A stretch of DNA of 64,000 bases from positions 372,001-436,000 of the forward strand of contig JAPDOI010000414.1 in NCBI GenBank assembly GCA_029168955.1, read 5' to 3'. This document shows positions 59,530 to 64,000 of this stretch, piece after piece. Source of the DNA: Aplectana chamaeleonis (lineage: Eukaryota > Nematoda > Chromadorea > Rhabditida > Cosmocercidae). Made by a program: the position numbers and the translations under genes. Every line of letters begins with the position of its first letter. Position 1 is the stretch's first letter. The notes below the pieces were generated by a model. It was not told the DNA's origin. It saw only the letters and a list, made by a program, of their open reading frames with translations, and did no database searches.

Positions 59530-60060
59530 AGCGCACCATCGATAAGAAGGCGTCGAAGGGTGTGTTGAAGTGTCGGATGGACTATGCGAGACCTCAGTAG
59601 GGGTGTGCCGGACGCCGTAGAATGTGTATAGGACCTCGGTAGGAGTGCGCAGGACATCATGGAACGTGTGCAGGACCTCAGTAGGTGTGTGCAGGACATC
59701 ACGGAACCTGCGCAGGACCCCAGGAAGGGTGTTCAGGACGTCACTGAATATGTGCAGGACCTTAGTAGGAGTGTGCAGGACATCATAAAACGTGTGCATG
59801 ACCCTAGTAGGAATGAGCAGGACTTCATGGAATGTGTGCAGGACATCAGTAGGATTGTGCAGGACATCATGAAGCGTGTGCAGGACCCCAATAGGGATGA
59901 GCAGGACGTCATGGAATGTGTGTAGGACCTAAGTAAAAGTGTGCAGGACATCATAGAACGTGTGCAGGACCTCACTAGGGGTGTGCAGGACATCATGGAA
60001 TGTGTGCTGGATCTCTGTAGGGGTGTGCAGGACATCAAGGGACGTGCGCATGACCTCAGT
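59530..60060. repeat. 21/42-bp repeat array, second locus, inverted orientation
   Basis: This is a degenerate tandem array with the core GTGTGCAGGACATCATGGAA / GTGTGCAGGACCTCAGTAGG. It is the reverse complement of the 21-bp units at the left of the 17.4-19.6 kb array. The plus-strand frame VQDI(T/M)E-(Y/C)-VQDLSRS parallels the minus-strand frame of the other locus (AQDISGSVQDVIES). Decay is stronger here. Confidence 0.88.
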
Positions 60061-60664
60061 TTAATGTTCAGGACACCGTATGCAAGCCATGCCTCTGAAT
60101 CAACAACAACGATAGATAAGTGCGCCAGAACAGGGCTACCGTAATCTCAGTCGAGTTGGCTCTAAAATTTTCCAAGTTCTGGCTAGAGCGGCTGACTCTG
60201 GGTCTATCCTAGACGTGGTGGGGCCACCCAAGATTTACTCATAGAAATGATGAAAAACTCTGATAAAAGATGCCTGATACTGGGGCACCAAAACGCTTGT
60301 TTGCATCTGTTATTGTGCCACTTCTGGCTAGTTTTTTTTACCGTTTTTCCACGCGGAGCCTAGAATCCTCCCCGCCAGTCATTTCACTGTGGTAAGTCAC
60401 CGATGATATTTATCGTAAACGCTGCCTTTAAATTGTTTTTAAGCCCAAGAAGTCGATGAAGCACGCGTCAACAAAATCGAAAACGAACTTATACATTTTT
60501 TGGAAGAAATTAACTTGGGAAAGGTGTGAATATATGATATCAGAGATTGTGGAAGCATCAATTCAATTGAGCCTAGTCTAAAATTTCATTAAATACAAGT
60601 TTTTGATGTTATACTGGAAATCAAGAAATGTGAAGAGTCTAATATTGGAAATTCAGAAAATTGC

Positions 60665-60845
60665 GCCGAATAATAGATGTACACCCTCTATTAGAAGTAC
60701 ACCTCTAATAGAAGTACATCAAAAAAAGAGGGCTTAGAATTAGAAGTACAGCCTCTATCTGAAGTACACTCTAATAAAAGTATATATATATAAAATAGGG
60801 GTCTGAGTATTAGAAGTACATGTACTTCTAAAAGAGAAAATACGG
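60665..60845. repeat. AGAAGTACA microsatellite-like tract
   Basis: Irregular repetition of TAGAAGTACA(C/T)CCTCTA, with a short TATATATATA run at about 60782. Confidence 0.7.
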
Positions 60846-61440
60846 TATAAGAGTGATCTGGCACTGGTCGCCGCACGCGATAAAGGAATCGTTGAGCCGC
60901 GGTCAGATCAGCAGACGCACGCGGTTTTTGTGTGGTAGCTGCTACGCGCGGTGGCATTACGCTCACATCGCGTCCAAACCATAGTTTTTCGCGCAATCGC
61001 CTGCTGTTTAGCGCGAGTTCGCATTTTCATCCAATCGCAGCGCCTTTCACTGGGATGTGAGGACATGGGTGGAGCGCTTTGCTAACAAACTCTGCTAGCA
61101 TCATACAACAGTGGAAGGGGGTGATGCACGTTTGCAGACATAGATAAGAGTTTCTCCAATGAGTTCTTCCGCCGCGGTAAACTTCTAGCGAGAAGCCATA
61201 TTTGGCGAAAAAATCGGACACATTCTTGTACGACTTCGGTCGAAAAAAGCTGATTTGCCGAACTGTTGTTTGGCGTCGCAATAAAGACAGGATTCAAGAT
61301 AGAGTTGAAGACAGGGTTTGCGATAAAAACGGCTTTTGTGCTATTCTAATAAGAAGGTGGGTCTGGCCATCAAAAAAGTAAAATCTAGAAATCTAGGTGC
61401 GCCCAAATTCAGTGAATTAACCTGACAACTCCGAAAAATA

Positions 61441-61938
61441 AATACAATACCGCCGCTATCCAACGGAAATAATGGGCGAAATGAGCAAAGTGGGCAACTA
61501 AAGCGTCTTTCGACCACAACTCGCCTCAAAGTGCTCCGTTTTCAATTTCGAAAGCGCCGAAATGTACAGCATGTAGTGATCTATTCGATCGTGTAAAAGA
61601 TTTTGCGAAATTCAAGAGCAACATTATTTTTTCAGGGCGAGATACATTTCCATTTTGACCATGCTAGGAATCGCTTACGGTTGTTTTTGAAAGAATGAGC
61701 TCGTTCTCTTGTGATAACATTATCAAATTCATGACTAACTTAATCTTAAAGAAGCGTTTTCATAGAAAAATTCCGTTTTTATATCATATAGTTAGATAGA
61801 TTGTGACAAGGTGAACATTTTGGTCTTTTCGAAATTGAAAACGGAGCACTTTGAGGCGTGTTCTGGTCGAAAGACGCTTTAGTTGCCCACTTTGCCCATT
61901 TCGCCCATTTTTTCCCTTGGATAGCGGCGGTATTGTAT
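61441..61938. repeat. Inverted repeat with ~113-bp arms
   Basis: 61441-61554 (ATACCGCCGCTATCCAACGG ... CCGTTTTCAATTTCGAAA) is the reverse complement of 61827-61938 with about eight mismatches. The loop is about 270 bp. It lies in the intron downstream of the Cys-rich exon at 62287-62660. Confidence 0.85.
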
Positions 61939-62286
61939 CTGCGAAAACGAGACAAAAGCGAAAACAAGCATAAAAACTTGTAGAACCCTATTCTTTCAGA
62001 TTTGTGCATGTTTGGGTGAGGACGCCAAAATGCGTCGAAGTATGGTTTGCTTGATGCGATGTGTTTGCGCGATGTACATCGCGGAGCAAATCGCATCGCT
62101 CGAGATTCTCGTGGCGCGATGTAAGTACTTATAGTATCCCTCTCTCTCCCATAGGCAATATCGCCACGATTGATCGATGCCCCTTTTTTCTAACTCATCG
62201 GCAGTATGCTCGCGGCTTAGGGAGCTTTGTGGAATCAATGGCGGTCCGCATCCTGCCCTCCCTAAACGAGACAAATTGTAACGCAC

Positions 62287-62660
62287 CTTTGGTTGGCCAT
62301 GGAACGCACCAACTAGGGTCACCGGTGAGGCAGAGTGTGTTTGGCCCGTAAGCATTGCAATCAGTATGTGAAGTGCAGTTGAATGTCATATGTTGACAAT
62401 AGAAATGATCTGGAGTAGATAACTCCAAGCAGCGATTCAGCCCGGTATTTGTACATTTGTTGTTCACACAGGAGATGTTCTTCCCAGGTATCTTCTCACA
62501 GTTGTCGTGCTCCTTGCATTCTTGGCCGAGTTGTTTGCAAAAACCATCGTAACAAGCAGAATAATATGGATAGCCTGAGCAGTTCCTATCCTCTGAGCAA
62601 CCCGATTGAATGATTGTCTGAGTGATATTAGTACTTTGAATAACGATAGTGGGCATGAAC
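62287..62660 (-). CDS. Cysteine-rich exon with three Cys modules (N-terminal part of CAP gene)
   Basis: This exon of 374 bases encodes about 124 residues. The acceptor is a classic tttttcag immediately before GTTCATG, and the donor is AAAG|gtgcgt at 62287, leaving phase 1. The protein shows three repeats of C-x5-C-x8..10-C-x4..7-C, for example CSEDRNC...CYDGFC, CKEHDNC...CVNNKC and CTSHTDC...C. It also has several N-glycosylation sequons (NIT, NCS, NIS, NCT), which suggests an extracellular, disulphide-rich chain. The module resembles EB-like nematode Cys repeats in spacing only; I cannot name a family. The open frame runs past the donor to a stop at 62195, but the extension loses the Cys pattern. 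An ATG at 62656 four bases after the acceptor could instead be a trans-spliced start, but then the product would lack a signal peptide. Confidence 0.7.
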
Positions 62661-62783
62661 CTGAAAAAGCATTGCCTGAGGAACTATGAAGATACGAACT
62701 GGCAAATGATGTGAGAGTATCTGACGATTGGTGATGCTTGAATCAAAGGCATTGTGCCATATATAATACCTACAGGGTCCCTA

Positions 62784-63227
62784 AGGCATCTTTCATAGTC
62801 CTCACCGCAAGCGCGGCACGCGCGTGACGCGCGGGAGGTGCGGTGGACTATGAAAGTTCTTACCGCGCCTTTGCGCGGTAAGAACTTTCATAGTTCATCA
62901 GCACCGCCATAGCGGCGACGCCCATACCGCAGTGACGGTTTTACCGTTTCAATCGATAATTGCTTCTCGATTTGAGTCCACTCCAACATAAATAATTCTG
63001 GGACTATCCTGCGCCACCGCATACGCAAATGCAAGCCAGGAATTTCTGTACAAGTCCCAGTTGAGGCCCGACTTTTACCCGCACCGCCATGGCGGTGCCG
63101 CTGGAGATTTCATAGAGGCTTTCCGCTCGTCCCGCGCGTGCTGCGCGGTGAAAAGTTTCATAGTCCACCGCTCGTCCCGCGCGTCACGCGCGTGCCGCGC
63201 TAGCGGTGAGGACCATGAAAGATGCCT
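62784..63227. mobile_element. Hairpin MITE AGGCATCTTTCATAGTCC, copy 2
   Basis: It has the same ends and the same internal hairpin as copy 1, 444 bp. It lies only 120 bp upstream of the acceptor of the Cys-rich exon at 62287-62660, so it is probably in an intron or the promoter region of the CAP gene. Confidence 0.82.
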
Positions 63228-64000
63228 AAACTCGAAATGCCCGCCCCGCCCACTTCCTTGATGGCCATTGAGAAAATGGACATCACGTGCATTCCACATT
63301 CAAGTTTTTGGGCTGTGCAGGGCTATTAATGACACTTCTTCAGCCACTTTTTCACATCAGTGTTGCAAGGGACCTCGGGCCCTTCCACTTTCTAGAAAAA
63401 ACTAGAGGACTTCTTCAATCGTGAACACTGTAACCAAACTGGAATATGTAAATGAACGTCTCGCTTGAATGCGGGTGGATTCAGAATTTTATTCTAAATA
63501 TATTTTGAATGCGTTTTCTGTTTTTGTTTGCTCTCTACGTTTGAGATAATGAATTGTTCGGATAAACAAATTTCTTCCGACCTTGTCCAGTCGATTTTAA
63601 TCGTGTGTTTTTCTCATTACACATGAATTCCCAAACTTTTAAATCGCTTTTACACAAAATGGTTCGTTTTCCATTTATCAACAACCAAAATTCGAACACT
63701 TGATCTGATGTTGTTCCAAAAGAGTCTTACGGCAACACGATTGCTCTCAAATAACCACTGGCGTGCCCAACCTTTTACCCGTAAGTGTGAGGCTCGTCAC
63801 TTCGTCCCTAAAGCCAGCCTCAAGCCTCGGCCCTGCTTCAGAAATAGTGAACTGACCCCCAACTGCCCCGGTCAAATGGCATCAACCAAATCAACTCGAA
63901 GTACATCCTTTTAAGCTCCATATTTGACGGTTGTTTGCTTTAGCTGCTGAGCATTGGACTAATGATGTGCTTCGCTCCAAAAATATACCTGGCCTCTCAC
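63228..64000. other. Unassigned right edge
   Basis: The upstream exon (signal peptide) of the CAP gene was sought here on the minus strand. No ATG-led hydrophobic stretch with a phase 2 donor was found. The fragment TCGTGAACACTGTAACC at 63419 resembles a worn TTAA-element end. Confidence 0.5.

Larger units (their letters stand above)
32858..62660 (-). other. Inferred extent of a multi-exon Cys-module + CAP (ASP/VAL-like) gene
   Basis: This is the inferred span of one minus-strand gene assembled from the exons listed separately. CAP/SCP/TAPS proteins of parasitic nematodes are usually secreted and are abundant in hookworms and relatives. Exon phases fit end to end from 62287-62660 through 40557-40670 and 38353-38467 to 33681-33756 and 33473-33622: each donor leaves 1, 1, 2 and 0 bases and the next acceptor supplies 2, 2, 1 and 0. 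Introns of about 21.6 kb, 2.1 kb and 4.6 kb are packed with transposon relics. No signal-peptide exon was found; the first exon has an acceptor, so the start lies upstream, perhaps outside the window. The CAP core is certain by motif. Joining the two Cys-rich exons to it rests on strand, phase and shared Cys spacing, and is inference. The 3' end is open: a CAP-type terminal exon at 25554-25702 may belong to the same transcript. Confidence 0.6.

Noticed and set aside
62195..62286. Continuation of the Cys-rich open frame past the donor
   Set aside because: The Cys pattern ends at the AAAG|gtgcgt donor and the extension (Arg/Lys-rich) looks like read-through into intron.

Overview
The window looks like intron-rich, repeat-dense DNA from a parasitic nematode, most likely a strongylid (hookworm-like) worm. 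Three things point there. Short exons on the minus strand with GT..AG borders spell a CAP/SCP domain of the Ancylostoma-secreted-protein / venom-allergen-like type. Decayed RTE-class non-LTR retrotransposon fragments are of the kind abundant in strongylid genomes. Every other long open frame lies in repeats or lacks recognisable protein character. There are no bacterial-style operons, rRNA genes or CRISPR arrays. The species call is inference from protein families only.

One gene dominates. It reads right to left: a cysteine-rich exon at 62287-62660, a second at 40557-40670, then CAP exons at 38353-38467, 33681-33756, 33473-33622, about 33244-33323, 33041-33120 and 32858-32943. Except around the 33.24-33.47 kb exon, every junction has compatible splice phase, and the CAP exons join into a continuous domain. 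Together they predict four repeated Cys modules followed by a CAP domain, spread over about 30 kb. A further CAP-type terminal exon with stop and poly(A) signal lies at 25554-25702. It repeats a strand already encoded at 32858-32943, so it probably closes a second CAP domain or belongs to a neighbouring paralogue. One exon (33.24-33.32 kb) carries a reading-frame break, and the CAP GH(Y/F)TQ motif lacks its His, so the gene may be decaying or non-canonical.

Layout: 1-14.9 kb is intergenic, with dispersed repeats and small transposon relics. 14.9-17.3 kb is a run of consecutive palindromic elements, ending in a 640-bp near-perfect hairpin. 17.4-19.6 kb is a 21/42-bp satellite with higher-order structure; a relative lies inverted at 59.5-60.05 kb. 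20.8-25 kb holds several TTAA-flanked elements and MITEs. 25.3-41 kb holds the CAP exons with introns full of transposons, including two RTE fragments at 35.7-37.6 kb. 42-48.2 kb holds an AT-rich 42-bp satellite and a three-deep nest of insertions. 48.2-62.3 kb is mostly unrecognised or diffuse repeat, forming the giant intron between the first two Cys-rich exons. 62.3-64 kb holds the first recognised exon and a hairpin element.

I found no evidence for a multi-gene functional system. The points of most interest are the Cys-module/CAP architecture, the satellites, and the nested and palindromic elements.
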